A stretch of DNA of 64,000 nt, taken from NCBI GenBank assembly GCA_009761415.1, contig QUOL01000009.1, positions 434,001 to 498,000 on the forward strand, given 5' to 3'. Positions 1 to 10,961 of the stretch are shown one piece after another. Every line of letters starts with the position of its first letter. The stretch's first letter is position 1. This stretch comes from Sarcomyxa edulis (taxonomy: Eukaryota; Basidiomycota; Agaricomycetes; Agaricales; Mycenaceae). The notes beneath the pieces were generated by a model. That model saw only the letters and a program-made list of their open reading frames with translations, was not told the DNA's origin and made no database searches. A program made the position numbers and the translations under genes.

Positions 1-156
1 GTCAAGAGAGCTGGAAGAGTGTGTTCGGAGGTTCTTGATTTGTTTGAGGGATATGCAACGTCTGGAGAGAAGCATGCGACTCGGGCTGGGGAAGAGTCTA
101 GACGTCCGACGAGGAGGAGAGTGAGAAATTTGATCGAAAAAATACCTTTTATCTGA
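1..156 (+). other. possible 3' end of a gene entering from the left
   Basis: Two plus-strand frames are open from base 1. One ends at a TGA at 154-156, the other at a TGA at 122-124. The second reads as a charged, helix-like stretch rich in Arg, Leu and Glu, as C-terminal tails often do. I cannot choose between them and recognise no family. It may also be plain upstream DNA of DPH3, which starts at 249. Confidence 0.2.
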
Positions 157-248
157 TAAGATTGGGACAAAATTATTTTTGTTTCTCACTTTCATCTTGG
201 TCTCTCTCGCCTTGGTCCTGGCTTCTCCAGCACTGGAAATCGTCGACT

Positions 249-658
249 ATGGGAGCATATTACGACGAGATTGAGATTGAGGATATGACATGGGACGACG
301 AGAAGCGAGTCTACCATTATCCCTGTCCATGCGGAGACCGTTTCGAGATCAGCCGACGACAACTCGCAGACTATGAAGACATCGCAACATGTCCCAGTTG
401 CAGTCTCATCATTCGTGTCATATTTGATCCAGTACGTCTACCATTCTGGTTCACATCACGGCCATCTGTGCTCTGACTCTTTGGCTACAGCTTGATTTCG
501 AGGATGAACCCTCAGAGGATGAGGAGGACGAAGAGAGTGAAGCAGACGAGGAAGAATCAGACAGTGACTCGAGTGATGAGCATTTTGTAGATGCTATGGA
601 GAAGTTGGACATAACACACGAGGTTCCCGAAACCCTCATACCCGCACAGTCGTCCTGA
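249..658 (+). CDS. DPH3: diphthamide biosynthesis protein 3 (CSL zinc finger)
   Basis: Small electron-carrier protein of the DPH1-DPH2-DPH3 complex, which makes diphthamide on translation elongation factor 2. It binds iron or zinc through four cysteines. Two exons, 249-431 and 491-658, give about 116 residues. The N-terminal 60 residues hold the whole CSL domain: a YDEIEIEDM start, a CPCG pair, then TCPSC. The second exon is a strongly acidic tail ([13 protein letters not shown]), common in fungal DPH3. The ATG at 249 is chosen because the family begins within a few residues of YDEIEIEDM. The intron runs from gtacgt at 432 to acag at 490 and the frame is kept. Confidence 0.95.
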
Positions 659-1228
659 GATGGATGATCCAGGCCGCTCATACATTTGCTTGCTATTGTA
701 CGTTTTCCTGTTGACTTTTGACCTGATCAGTATTCTAATACACTTATGTTCCAGATATCCTGTATCATGTATTACATTCCCCGCTAATTGAAGTTTGTTC
801 AGAATCTGGGTCGTCCTGATCATTAGTATCGGTTGCAGCGTCCCTATATTGATTCCTTCGATACATTCCTTTCCCTGGCCCACCATCGTCTGCAGCTTTG
901 GAACGTATGCCCCTTTCGTCTGTTCAAGTCATCAGGTTTCCGAAAACTACAGTGCTTCGAGCTCGCCCGAGCGATAGGGGGTATTTCTTTACTACGTCCG
1001 TCCTACTGCGTATATTTGTAGCACTCTTTATGGCCAAAGACTAGCTCTGTACATACATAAACTTCAGAGTAGCCTGTCTTCTTGTCTGTCCTCGTCTGAC
1101 TCGGAAAATGCCACGCTCGTGCGCCGCGATAGAAGCCGACGATAGCGAAATATAGCACAACCCATCTGCGATCTGACAACTCTCATGGGCGACAACATTC
1201 GTCAGCGCAGCTCCTGTTTCTTACTCTC
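659..1228. other. intergenic region
   Basis: About 570 bases between DPH3 and the carrier gene, probably the DPH3 3' UTR followed by the promoter of the next gene. Open frames near 795-1020 are short and resemble no protein I know. No RNA gene or repeat is seen. Confidence 0.5.
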
Positions 1229-2764
1229 ATGTCTGAATCCCCAGGGCCATCTGTCGACCCCAGGACCGTCCCCATCATCGTCACCACCGATGTAGACGTC
1301 GACGCTAACGAGCGACAACCTCTAGTCGATCCCTCAATTAATAAACCACCTGCCTATGTGGATGTAGAAACCCGGGAAGTGGTAGACGATCAGGAGATAG
1401 AAGAAGGGATAGATCCCGCCAAGATAGACGAGCATGAACCATGGAGTACTTGGGCGATAGTCTTTTATGCCGCCCTTTCATTGCTATGCGTCTTTTTGCT
1501 CGTTATCTTCATCAAAGGGTTCATCGAGGCCGACGATGTAGACGTACGATCTGCATCTTTACTTCAAGAAACGTCAACTGACTACGGACCGTCTAGTTCG
1601 ATCTCGGGAAGGCTTTGAAGGCTGCATTGGGTGGTGGACTCAGCGGTGCTGCAGGTTTGTGAAGTTGTTATCATGCCAGAACAATATGTTTCTCACCGTC
1701 GATGTAGCCATGGTCCTTCAGGTCCTAACTTTGATGGTCCGTAGATATCCTGTTTGATCGACGACTCGGAAACGTCTTACAATTAATCATACAGCCTCTC
1801 CGCACGGTCATGAACTACCAATACCGATACGGAACAACAACAACTCAAGCAGCCCACACTCTCTACCTCGACGGAGGATGGACACGATACTACCAAGGCT
1901 TGTCAGCAGCTCTCATTCAAGGCCCTGTATCCCGTTTCGGAGACACGGCCGCCAATGCTGGTATCCTTGCCCTCCTCGCATCAAACTCGTATATGAAGAA
2001 ACTACCAACACCCGTACAGACCAATTTCGCGTCAGCTGCTGCTGCTCTTTTCCGTATGGTGCTCACGCCCGTTGATACTGTCAAAACAACTCTACAGACG
2101 GAAGGTAAACCAGGTTTACAGGTTTTGAAGACCAGAGTGCGTTGTGGCTTGTTCTTACTTCATTGCTTCCGTGGTTTCCGATGCTGACACAAAATTGTGG
2201 CCCTGGTAGATCCGCGTATACGGTGTTGGGTCGCTCTGGTACGGTGCCTGGGCCACCGCTGCTGCAACCTACGTAGGGCATTACCCGGTCAGTATGCTTT
2301 CATCTCAACTCCTTATACTAAGATCCAACAATGTTCCTTCTATATAGTGGTTCTCGACGTACAACTACCTCTCCGCGAACCTCCCCATCCCCGATGGCTT
2401 ATTTTACAAATTCCTCCGTCAGGCGTTTATCGGTTTCGCCGCCTCCGTTATCTCTGATACCGTCTCTAACTCCCTCCGTGTGGTGAAGACGTACCGCCAG
2501 GTGAACAAGACGAGGATCGGGTACTTTGACGCTGCGCGCGCGGTCATTGCTGCTGATGGCTTGTTGGGCCTCTTCGGGCGTGGATTGAAGACGAGAATTT
2601 TGACCAATGGGCTGCAAGGGATCATGTTTTCGGTTCTGTGGAAGTTGTTTCTGGATATGTGAGTCGTTTATTTTCCCTTTTGCATTTCATTTCGATCTCT
2701 GGTTCCAAAGGCGCTGCTGACCAAATCAATTGTTTTCAGTTGGAACGATAAAACTAAGACCTAG
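1229..2764 (+). CDS. mitochondrial-carrier-family protein with an extra N-terminal membrane segment
   Basis: Exons 1229-1543, 1597-1654, 1708-1736, 1795-2136, 2210-2287, 2348-2658 and 2740-2764 join into about 385 residues. Residues 1-70 are acidic and soluble. A hydrophobic helix (WAIVFYAALSLLCVFLLVIF) sits at about 71-95, ahead of the carrier fold. The carrier part has GGGLSGAAAM, then a degenerate first signature PLRTVM, a clear second signature (TPVDTVKTTLQ) and a third repeat (SDTVSNSLRVVKTYRQ) ending in RGLKTRILTNGLQG. The solute is not readable from sequence. Proteins of this build occur in fungi and plants as uncharacterised carriers. The extra helix leaves the membrane (inner mitochondrial or other) open. 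Splice joins are all in frame. Confidence 0.85.
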
Positions 2765-3070
2765 CAGTCAAATATTGTATCGAACTTCTGCATCGTGATC
2801 TGGAAAAATCAATTCTTTGTTTCTGAGGCATGAAATTCATTCCAGAGAGAATTTGATCACCCCATTGGACTCAAATATCTGGATCATTTCAGATCTAATG
2901 TCCCCTTACTCCCGGCGTTCTCATCACAGGATATATGGTCACAATCGGACCGCCCTCCCCGCACCGTAGACCCGCTAGATCAGGTGTCCTACAAACAACC
3001 TCGCTTGCGGTGAAAATATGTATATAATTATAACTTGACGCGGTCACTTTCTCCGTGCTCTGTTCGAGCC

Positions 3071-5382
3071 ATGGGCCTACTCAAAATCATCCAGTTCATT
3101 TTTGCTGTCGTCCTCGTCCTCACAGGTGAGAGTATCAGCTTCAGCCATGTCCGACAGGCATGAGCTGACAACAAGATTATATACCAGATCAGACGAACGC
3201 GCTCATAAACCCAATACTACCGGGTTGGAATCCTGACCCCACCATCCTGCGCGTTGGTTCCGATTATTTCATCGCTACCTCCACGTTCGAATATTGGCCC
3301 GGTCATCCTATCTATCACAGTACTGACCTTGTCAATTGGACTCTCATTGGGCACGCTCTGAACAGGCCATCTCAGCTGAGTTTGTTGGGCACTCCTTCCG
3401 ATGCTGGTGAGTAGATCTAGAGGATGCATGCCTGATATGGCGCTCAGCTGATGGTTTTTTTTGGTGATCAGGATGTTGGGCCCCAGGGCTTCGGTATCAT
3501 GATGGCAGGTTTTACTTGACGTCGACGACTAGATATGTCTACACGCGTGAGTCGTTAGAGCTTTCTTCGTCCCTTGGATATTCACGAGAGTGTTGTGTAT
3601 TTGCATCTAGCGGAACTTCGTCTATTCCCTCGTTCGTTTTATGTGACGACTACCGACATATTCTCCAATGACTGGAGTGATCCTGTTTATTTCGGTACGA
3701 CAAATACATTGCGAGCCTTACGAAACTGAACTGAACGATTGCGACGGTTCTCCAGATTATCTGGGATATGACGCTGATCTCTTCTGGGACACCAACGGCG
3801 ACGTCTGAGAATTTCCTCGTCTGTCTTCTGGGCCATACTGACCAGAAACGATAAACAGGTATACAGCACTTGGTCAGGTATCAACAACAATATTGACAAA
3901 ATATATGGTCTGAATTCCCTTCGCTGAATTCCTCTGATTATGTCTTCTTACATGATGAAATGCAGGCATCTGGCAAAGCAAGATCGACCTTTCAACGGGA
4001 AACTCGCTTACGGATGCCAAGCTCATCTTCAACGGCACTCTCCCCCTCAATTCTTCGTCAAGACCTGAAGGTCCACATGTGTACTTCATAAACTCGACAT
4101 ATTTTCTCCTTATTGCGGAAGGTAATGCTCTCATATGTCTTTGACTCTGACAATCACTTATGCTATTGTAATGCGATTCAGGAGGTACAGACGTCCATCA
4201 TAGATCCACAATACAACGAGGACCGTCTCCATCCGGTCCATGGGAGAGCAATCCTGCCAACCCAATTCTGTTCAACGGCGCTGATATATCTCTACCCGTA
4301 CAAGACACTGGACATTCCGATCTGGTCGAAGGCCCAGACGGACGGTGGTGGGGCGTGGCTTTGGGAGTCCGCCCTCAAGCCCAGAACTTCAGTCATCAGC
4401 AGCTCGGTAAATCAATCAATCAATAAATGTTTTCATTACAATCTAACTATGATACATGACCTACAGGCCGCGAGACCTACTTGTTTCCTGTGACATGGGA
4501 TGAATCTGGTTGGCCTGTGTTCAATGGTGGCCAAGCACTTAGTGAACACTTGCCGGACGTACTACACGATAAATCGCCGATCGTCTCTTACAACAATGAC
4601 TTCACTTCCTCCAAACTCGACCCTTCCTTCTATTTCATCCGAACCCCCTACAAATCGTTCCACTCGCTCAGCGCGCGTCCAGGGTATCTGACCATCAACG
4701 CAAATTCATACGCACCAGGCGACAGGGATAGTGCAGCCCTCATATTGCGTAAACAAACGAGCTATGAAGAAGTCTTTGAGACTGAACTCGAGTTTACCCC
4801 GAAGACTAATCTCACCGAAGCAGGGATTAGTATATATTACGGCGAGCTTCTCCATAATGAGATCGCAGTGTCAGGTACTGCTACCCCGGGGGAGAGGCAG
4901 ATCGTTCTCAGAACGATTTCACAGGCTACGCAAGTGGGTCCGTGGGCTCTAGTATTGACAAATTCGACCATTACGACGGTGAGTAGTAACTTGTGTCTAG
5001 TACACTCTTCAGAAGTCTCATACATTTATTAACATCATTCAGACCAAGTACATCCCGCTGTCTACGAAATCAGGTCCGATCGGGTTGAAAATAATAGGGA
5101 ACTCAACTTCGTATACGCTAGGATACTCCGAGGGTGGAGAAAACGCGTCTTTCACGTTCCCGGTCACAATAGACAGTGCCGCGCTCTCAGTAGCTCCCGT
5201 AGGGTATGCCGTCTATTACACTCATGTTCACTGCATGTGTAGTGTCATAAGCTCACTTCTACTTGTTCCGCAGAGGCTTTTTCTTCAAAGGGGCCGCGTT
5301 CGCGGCTTATAATACAGGGAATGGGAAACCTAGTCTGTCGTCCGCTCACTTTGCGTTCTGGAAGCAAACTCCTAGCCTGTGA
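3071..5382 (+). CDS. secreted glycoside hydrolase family 43 (xylosidase/arabinofuranosidase type)
   Basis: Twelve exons starting 3071, 3188, 3472, 3611, 3756, 3859, 3966, 4182, 4467, 5043 and 5274 (some bounded by the splice sites described here) give about 563 residues. The first exon encodes a signal peptide (MGLLKIIQFIFAVVLVLT). The five-bladed propeller shows the three GH43 acid sites: the Asp base in WNPDPTIL, the pKa-modulating Asp in YDADLFWDTNGDVY and the Glu acid in RPEGPHVY. GHSDLVEGPDGRWWGVALG is also typical. A C-terminal beta-sandwich follows (from about residue 340, ETYLFPVTWDESGWPVFNGG onward). Likely role: release of xylose or arabinose from plant cell-wall xylan outside the cell. 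Several N-glycosylation sequons (NWT, NGT, NSS, NST) fit secretion. The precise sugar cannot be told. Confidence 0.92.
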
Positions 5383-5610
5383 ATACTTGCAACTTTTGTT
5401 TCTACTGCCGAACGTATAATTGTATGAACAGGTCCAAGAATTGATCATGGCTGAATAGACGATAAATTCAATGAAGATCCTGCACGTACACCATTTGATC
5501 ATGATGCACCCCAAACCAACTTGCGCAACAACAGAGTCAGAGGTTAGTCGAAAAATGTTCTTTGGAGCGCATCGACCCCATCGCGTCGTCGGCGTCCCGT
5601 GAAGTTTCAA

Positions 5611-7530
5611 TCAAAGCGTCCCGGTCTCATATTGTACCGGAACAGCAGCAATAGCATCGCGTAGTTCTTTTACATCCTCTAGACCCTTCCCAGTAATACC
5701 GGGGCCTTTCTCACCAGAACCCACAGACATATCCATCTCCCCCTTGAGATCCTCATAAAACTCCCTACTGAGTCCAGCCTTCTCCCGATCTTCAACATTG
5801 AACGGGCCCTTGACAGCACCGTTCCAGCCTCGTTTCACTTCCTCCCTAAACGCCTCTACAGGATCCACTACTTCACCCAACTGCTGCTCTTGCTGTTGAC
5901 AAACCCACGTAAACCATCGATGTCCAGTCGTCACATGTGTTACCTCGTCCGCATGTATGATTTCCATCATCCTCACGCTCTCCAAATCGCCTGCTTTACG
6001 AAATTTCTCGATCGTACCAGGATTCACGTCCAGACCACGTGCCTCGTGTACGAGGTGGATGATAGCGCTATATGGAGATGAATCAGATTGCCGCACAAAG
6101 ACAAAAGAACAAAAGCATTGTTACATACAGTCTGGAGCGAAGCGAAGTCGAGGTGATTGTAGCCGACTCCCACAAAGCAGCGTGGACCGGCATACTCCCA
6201 TAGGGGGTAGACGGAGAGGTGGCAGATAGACGGGAAGTCAGCAGAGTAAAATGTTTGGATTCGTCGAGCGCCATTTTCGTGAAATCAATGAAGAATGCAG
6301 GTGGAAGGTCAGGATTAGTTGGTCCGAAACGCGCGATTATATCCCAACTGAATGGACGACGCGAAAATCAGTATTGCGCTTAGCTAGTTCTGAGGAGAGA
6401 ACCTACGCGAGATCAATACTGGACAGGATTAGCATGGAATACTCCGTATACGAGGGGAGTATGATGACTTACGCCCATTGTTCAATATTTGCCAAGGCAT
6501 GTAACATCGCCGCTCGGTTCTTTCTGTTCTTGACTTTTCCGGGACTAACTGTGTTTTTGGTGAAATCCTCCTCCCGTGAGGGTACATCTGGAGGACGAGG
6601 TGCTTTGGCAGATTTATGTCCGATCGACTTGAGCTTTCCCGTTCGGAACAGTTGTACTGCGTGACGAGTACGCTGAACCTAGAGGATGACATGATATAGA
6701 ATGAAAACGTGATAATGCGCCGAGAGAGGAAGATATATACTTTCAGCGTGGGGTTGGGCGTGTTGAGTATGAGTACTGCCCACTCCATCAGCGTTGTCGG
6801 AGGGTTGATAGCGGGAATAACGTCCTCTTGGGCATGATCTGAGCAGACCGGGGATTTTGTCTGCTTTGATTCTGGCGGTGGCGGAGGAGGGTCTGCAAAA
6901 TCTAAAGAAACAAAAATTGCGTTGGACATGGAAGCACGACATCAACACCGAAAACAAAGTAAACGAAATACCTTCAGAAACAGGTCTAAGCTCGACCAAC
7001 CGCCAATTGTGCCCATCCTCTGGACCCTCAATCCAGACTTTGTCCACACCATCTTCAGGATCTGTTTGTACCTGGACGGCGTATGTACAAGCCCTCAATC
7101 CCGTTTCGCTCTTGCCCGTACGCATGTCAAAGTCGTACCTATCATGAAAAGCTAATCATTGATGAAGAAAACTCACTAGAATACACAACACTCACCTATG
7201 CCACGGACATACAGCGACCAGAGTGGTCTCGCATTCTTCTATCTCGGCGTGCGACATATCTGCACCGAGGTGTGGACAAGTAGATTCCATGACGTATATT
7301 TGGCTGTACATGTGGGATTTTGAAACCTGAGCATCTTCGTCCACGGGCGACGGATCAGATAGACGGAATAAGATCAGAGAGTGATATGTTCCTTCTTGAG
7401 ATCGCAATGTCAGAAAAAATCGCGAATGACTGAGAAGTTGGTTGTATGGAGATATTCTGAGAGGATATTTGGATGTAAGGCCGATGTATCAAGAAGGGAA
7501 CAGGAAGACTCACTGGAGAAGATTCGACAT
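5611..7530 (-). CDS. Rieske [2Fe-2S] domain fused to DUF455 ferritin-like domain
   Basis: Seven exons (7530-7514, 7429-7196, 7138-6972, 6901-6741, 6678-6473, 6347-6129, 6067-5611) join in frame into about 486 residues. Residues about 10-140 are a Rieske domain with both cluster-binding boxes, CPHLG and CPWHR, and the usual YDFDMRTG after the second. A proline-rich linker (ADPPPPPPES) follows. The second half is DUF455, a COG2833-like ferritin-like fold: IEQWA, DESKH, HEARGLDV and DEVTH supply the E, ExxH, E, ExxH pattern of a carboxylate di-iron site. The family's substrate is unknown. By inference the Rieske cluster could pass electrons to the di-iron centre. The short first exon (17 bases, start at 7530) is my best fit; a longer open frame up to 7645 does not splice in frame. 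Confidence 0.85.
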
Positions 7531-8574
7531 GCTCGAAGTCGCAAGTTTTTCCACAGGGGGCAAAATAGATTTTTGTAGATGGGAACAGCACCGACTCGTC
7601 CCAGGTAGAATTCGGCGCACTTGGGGGCCTCGAGATAGTTGTCACGACCGTATCTTCAGCAGGACAGATAATGTCTTGAGCACAAGCATGAAGTTCCAGA
7701 AATTAGTCCTCCAGGACTCAGTACTCAGGAGCAAGCTCAGGCTGTGATCCGGCCGCAACGTGACCATGAAATTCGACGCGTCTTCTTCTCTTCCAGCTTG
7801 CTTCCAGCGAGTTCTCCCTCGAAGGTTGCTACCCGAGTTACCCAGTCATCTTCTGAATTCCACATTAAACGCAGAATAGAGCAAAGATATGTATTGGCTC
7901 ACGAGGACGCATCCCAGAGTAACAATGCTCCACGATATCGAAGTAGAAGTATTCTTCTACCCGAATATGCCTGATGTTGACCGTATACAGTTCTAATCGT
8001 GATAGAAGGGGTTACAAAAGGTAGGCATTATTTCAAGTCGTGTGTAGGTATCTGGATAATCGTCAATCGCTAATCCTTAGTATCAATTGTAGGGTTCATT
8101 TAGTTCTCTGTGCAGGGTTGTTCAGCACCCTGAGCGCGATATCTACGTATATCGAGGACGTCTGTCTTTGACAGATCCCTTCCAGTATGAAGTGGTCGCC
8201 ATTGGAAGTGGCATCGCGGTGAGCAGTCCTATATATGCCTGTGATGCTATTGCGACGCCTGGGATATTATTAAACCGACTCACTAGTTACTTATGCCTCA
8301 TCATGCTCGTTTGATTCCTCTCATTTGATATGGAATGATCTCTTCGAAGCGTTCGACGTCGGTTCCTTGCCTGCCACTATTGTTAGTTGCTCATTCACCT
8401 CCATATACGGTCACATTTATCTAGAATAACTGCCTATAGTTGATCATTCATCGAATTTGACGCAATGCTTCCTGCCTCGACTACGTTATGTCTTCGCCTA
8501 GGTTTTTCCCTCTTCGACTTCTTATAAATGCCTCTTTCGTTTTCGTTGCACCAATATCTTCCTCCTAATTCGAA
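7531..8574. other. intergenic region between divergent genes
   Basis: About 1 kb between the start of the Rieske-DUF455 gene and the first DUF6534 gene, so it should hold both promoters. A TATA-like box for the right-hand gene is listed separately. The open frame at 7744-7974 is Arg/Ser-rich, matches no family and is not called. Confidence 0.5.
8523..8529 (+). promoter_or_regulatory. TATA box of first DUF6534 gene
   Basis: TATAAAT lies 52 bases before the ATG at 8575 and is followed by a pyrimidine-rich leader. The duplicate gene has the same word at almost the same distance (14291), which supports function. Confidence 0.55.
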
Positions 8575-10594
8575 ATGGCTGGCGTTGGATTGCTGTAAGA
8601 TCATCTCTATCTTCGTTATCCCGATCTATCTTGACGTTTTCTTCTAGTTTTGGGCCTATGCTCATCGGCACATTCTTAAACACTACTCTCTTTGGGGTGA
8701 CATACTTCTGTCTGGATTCTGTTGTCCACATTTGCGTTCTGACTTCAACCCTGTATCAGGTGCTCGTGGTACAGGTCAGTTCGTTCTGTCCTACTGAGAG
8801 ATATCAGGGCTTAGCTATGTCAAAAGACTTTTATCTACTGGCAAACGTATAGAAAGTGAGTCATATCTCCGCTGACGTGGTCCTCTCGTTGATTTTTTTT
8901 CACCCTAGAGATGCAACGTGGATCCGTTACTTTGTGAGTCCTTCGGAAAATCACGATATACAGATTGTAACCCATGTTCCAGGTCTTGTATCTTCTCATC
9001 GTAGAAGCGTTGAATACCGTGTTTGATATCGGAGTGGGTCTTTGGCTATTCTTGCATAGTCCATTCCGTTTACATCTCTCGATCTCAGATCATGTACGAA
9101 CCCCTCATCATCCGATATGGTGAGTGACTATCTACATCTACTCAGTCCTGACCTTGATAATCTCATCGCTGGCATTCAGGTTCTGCACGTGCAGTAACGG
9201 TGGTACCATTGAGTGAGTGGCTTTTACAAACGGCACAAGACCCATGACTGACTGGAAAAATTTGTTACTCAGTGCTATCCACTGGTGAGTTTACTACTCA
9301 TGCTCCTGTGAGCAATGCAACTTACAAGGCGTATAGGTCCTGTGACCACTGTAAGTTACTTCCCTGATATTCCAACTCTAGCTAAACCCGGTTGCATTCT
9401 AGGTCGCTCTTTCCACCCCAGTACAACTATTTGTAGCCTGGAGAATTTGGGTAATCCGTCGACCAAAAATCATCACATTCGCTATCTGCTTTTTCTCTGC
9501 ATGTTCACTCGGTAAGGTGTTTCCCTTTCTTCTATCAGTTCTATATTTGTATTGATTCGATCCCAACAGTCGGTGGCATATCGACTACGGTGGCATCCAC
9601 TATAATTACGGAATATGCTAGGTTGCAAGAATTTCGTGGCGCCGTCATCACATGGCTAGCCTCCTCTGCAATTGCCGATATTATCATCACTACGTCGCTC
9701 ATATGGTCCTTAGTGAGTTCCGAATGGGAGAATGAGTCTTGGAGTTAATCATCTTTGTATTTGGCTTACAGTACACCCGGAAAACCGGTCTATCTGACAC
9801 CGACCACATTGTCAACCGCGTTATTCGCCGTTAGTCCGTTTCCACTCAATCTCTGAGATTAGGGCACACACTGACTCGGTACTGACTTATAGTTACGGTC
9901 CAGACCGGTGCGGTCACTGTGTGCGCTGCGATAGCGGATGTCACTCTATTCCTTGCTGTACCGGTAGGTTTTCCTAGCCTATCACGATGTGTTTCATTAA
10001 TAGAAGCACTTTTACTGGTTCCAGAGCACGACTTTGTCAGTCTTCTCGAAGCTTTTGCTGGCCCGAGACGACGCTAATGTTCTATATCAATAGGAATTTC
10101 ACTTGGGACTTTGCACTGTCCAAACTGTCAGTCATTAATACACTATTTACTCCGTCTTTACTGACCTATATATCAGTTATAGTAATGCTTTGATGAGCAC
10201 TTTGAACGCCCGAGGCGGATGGACGAACCTGGCCGGGACCTCCGCAGGCAATGTGCTATTCATTGAGAACGGGCCTTCGTCGAATAACATTAGGAATGTA
10301 CGTATCATCTACCCCATTCCCAAAGGACCCTGCTCAACGTATGCGATTTTTTCATAGCGCCAGTACCCTGATCCCCAACTAGTGCGCATTCAGCTCTTAC
10401 TGAAAGATTTGAAATTTACTGATCAACTGATGATCATTCAGATGGCTCCCGGTGTCTATGAACTCCAGCCTCCGTCCTCCGGGTCTTCGCAAATGAAATT
10501 CGGAAATGATGTTGAGTTCGGTATAGTGGTGACCAAGGTAGTCGAGCGCCACGAAGACGATGATCACAACATCGCTCCTCCCGAAAGTCAATGA
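8575..10594 (+). CDS. DUF6534 seven-helix membrane protein, copy 1
   Basis: About 19 exons; those I placed begin at 8575, 8648, 8760, 8827, 8909, 8983, 9089, 9180, 9273, 9337 and 9403, with the last ending at TGA 10594. Four are 15 bases or less (8760-8774, 9273-9284, 9337-9350, and an 11-base exon near 10022). The protein opens MAGVGLLFGPMLIG and carries LYLLIVEALNTVFDIG, VQLFVAWRIWVI, EFRGAVITWLASSA, DTDHIVNRVIR and the family's C-terminal block LMSTLNARGGWTNL. This is the DUF6534 family, abundant in Agaricomycetes, receptor-like in topology and without known function. The tail is soluble and ends ...APPESQ. Copy 2 at 14345 has the same intron positions. No frame breaks were seen. Confidence 0.85.
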
Positions 10595-10961
10595 CCGTTC
10601 GGATGGTCTAGACGATTTAAGGAATGTAGATTATGTATTGCACCATGTATAGGCCTGTCTATAATGCGAGGAGAGTGTGATCAAATCGCATCATGGGGAA
10701 TGCGTCTGATTCGTTCCGGAATGACAGCTTCTCCACAGCTTCTCGATACTTCTCATTAACGAGAAGGACAATTTGAACGGCGGTGCCACCGCAAGAATCT
10801 CGACGGAGGAGATACAATCTGCGGTCTTATCCAGCGTCCGACTCGACGTCGATCGGAGAAAAGAACGGTTGAAGGAATGTATTTGAGTTTGATTATTCTA
10901 CCAATAAATAGTACAAAGAAGTCGATTTTGACAGCAGGATCGGAGTCGACCAAGAATCGGA
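10595..10961. other. convergent 3' intergenic region
   Basis: About 370 bases between the 3' ends of DUF6534 copy 1 and the flavin monooxygenase. Nothing beyond likely 3' UTRs is visible; short open frames here match no family. Confidence 0.5.
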
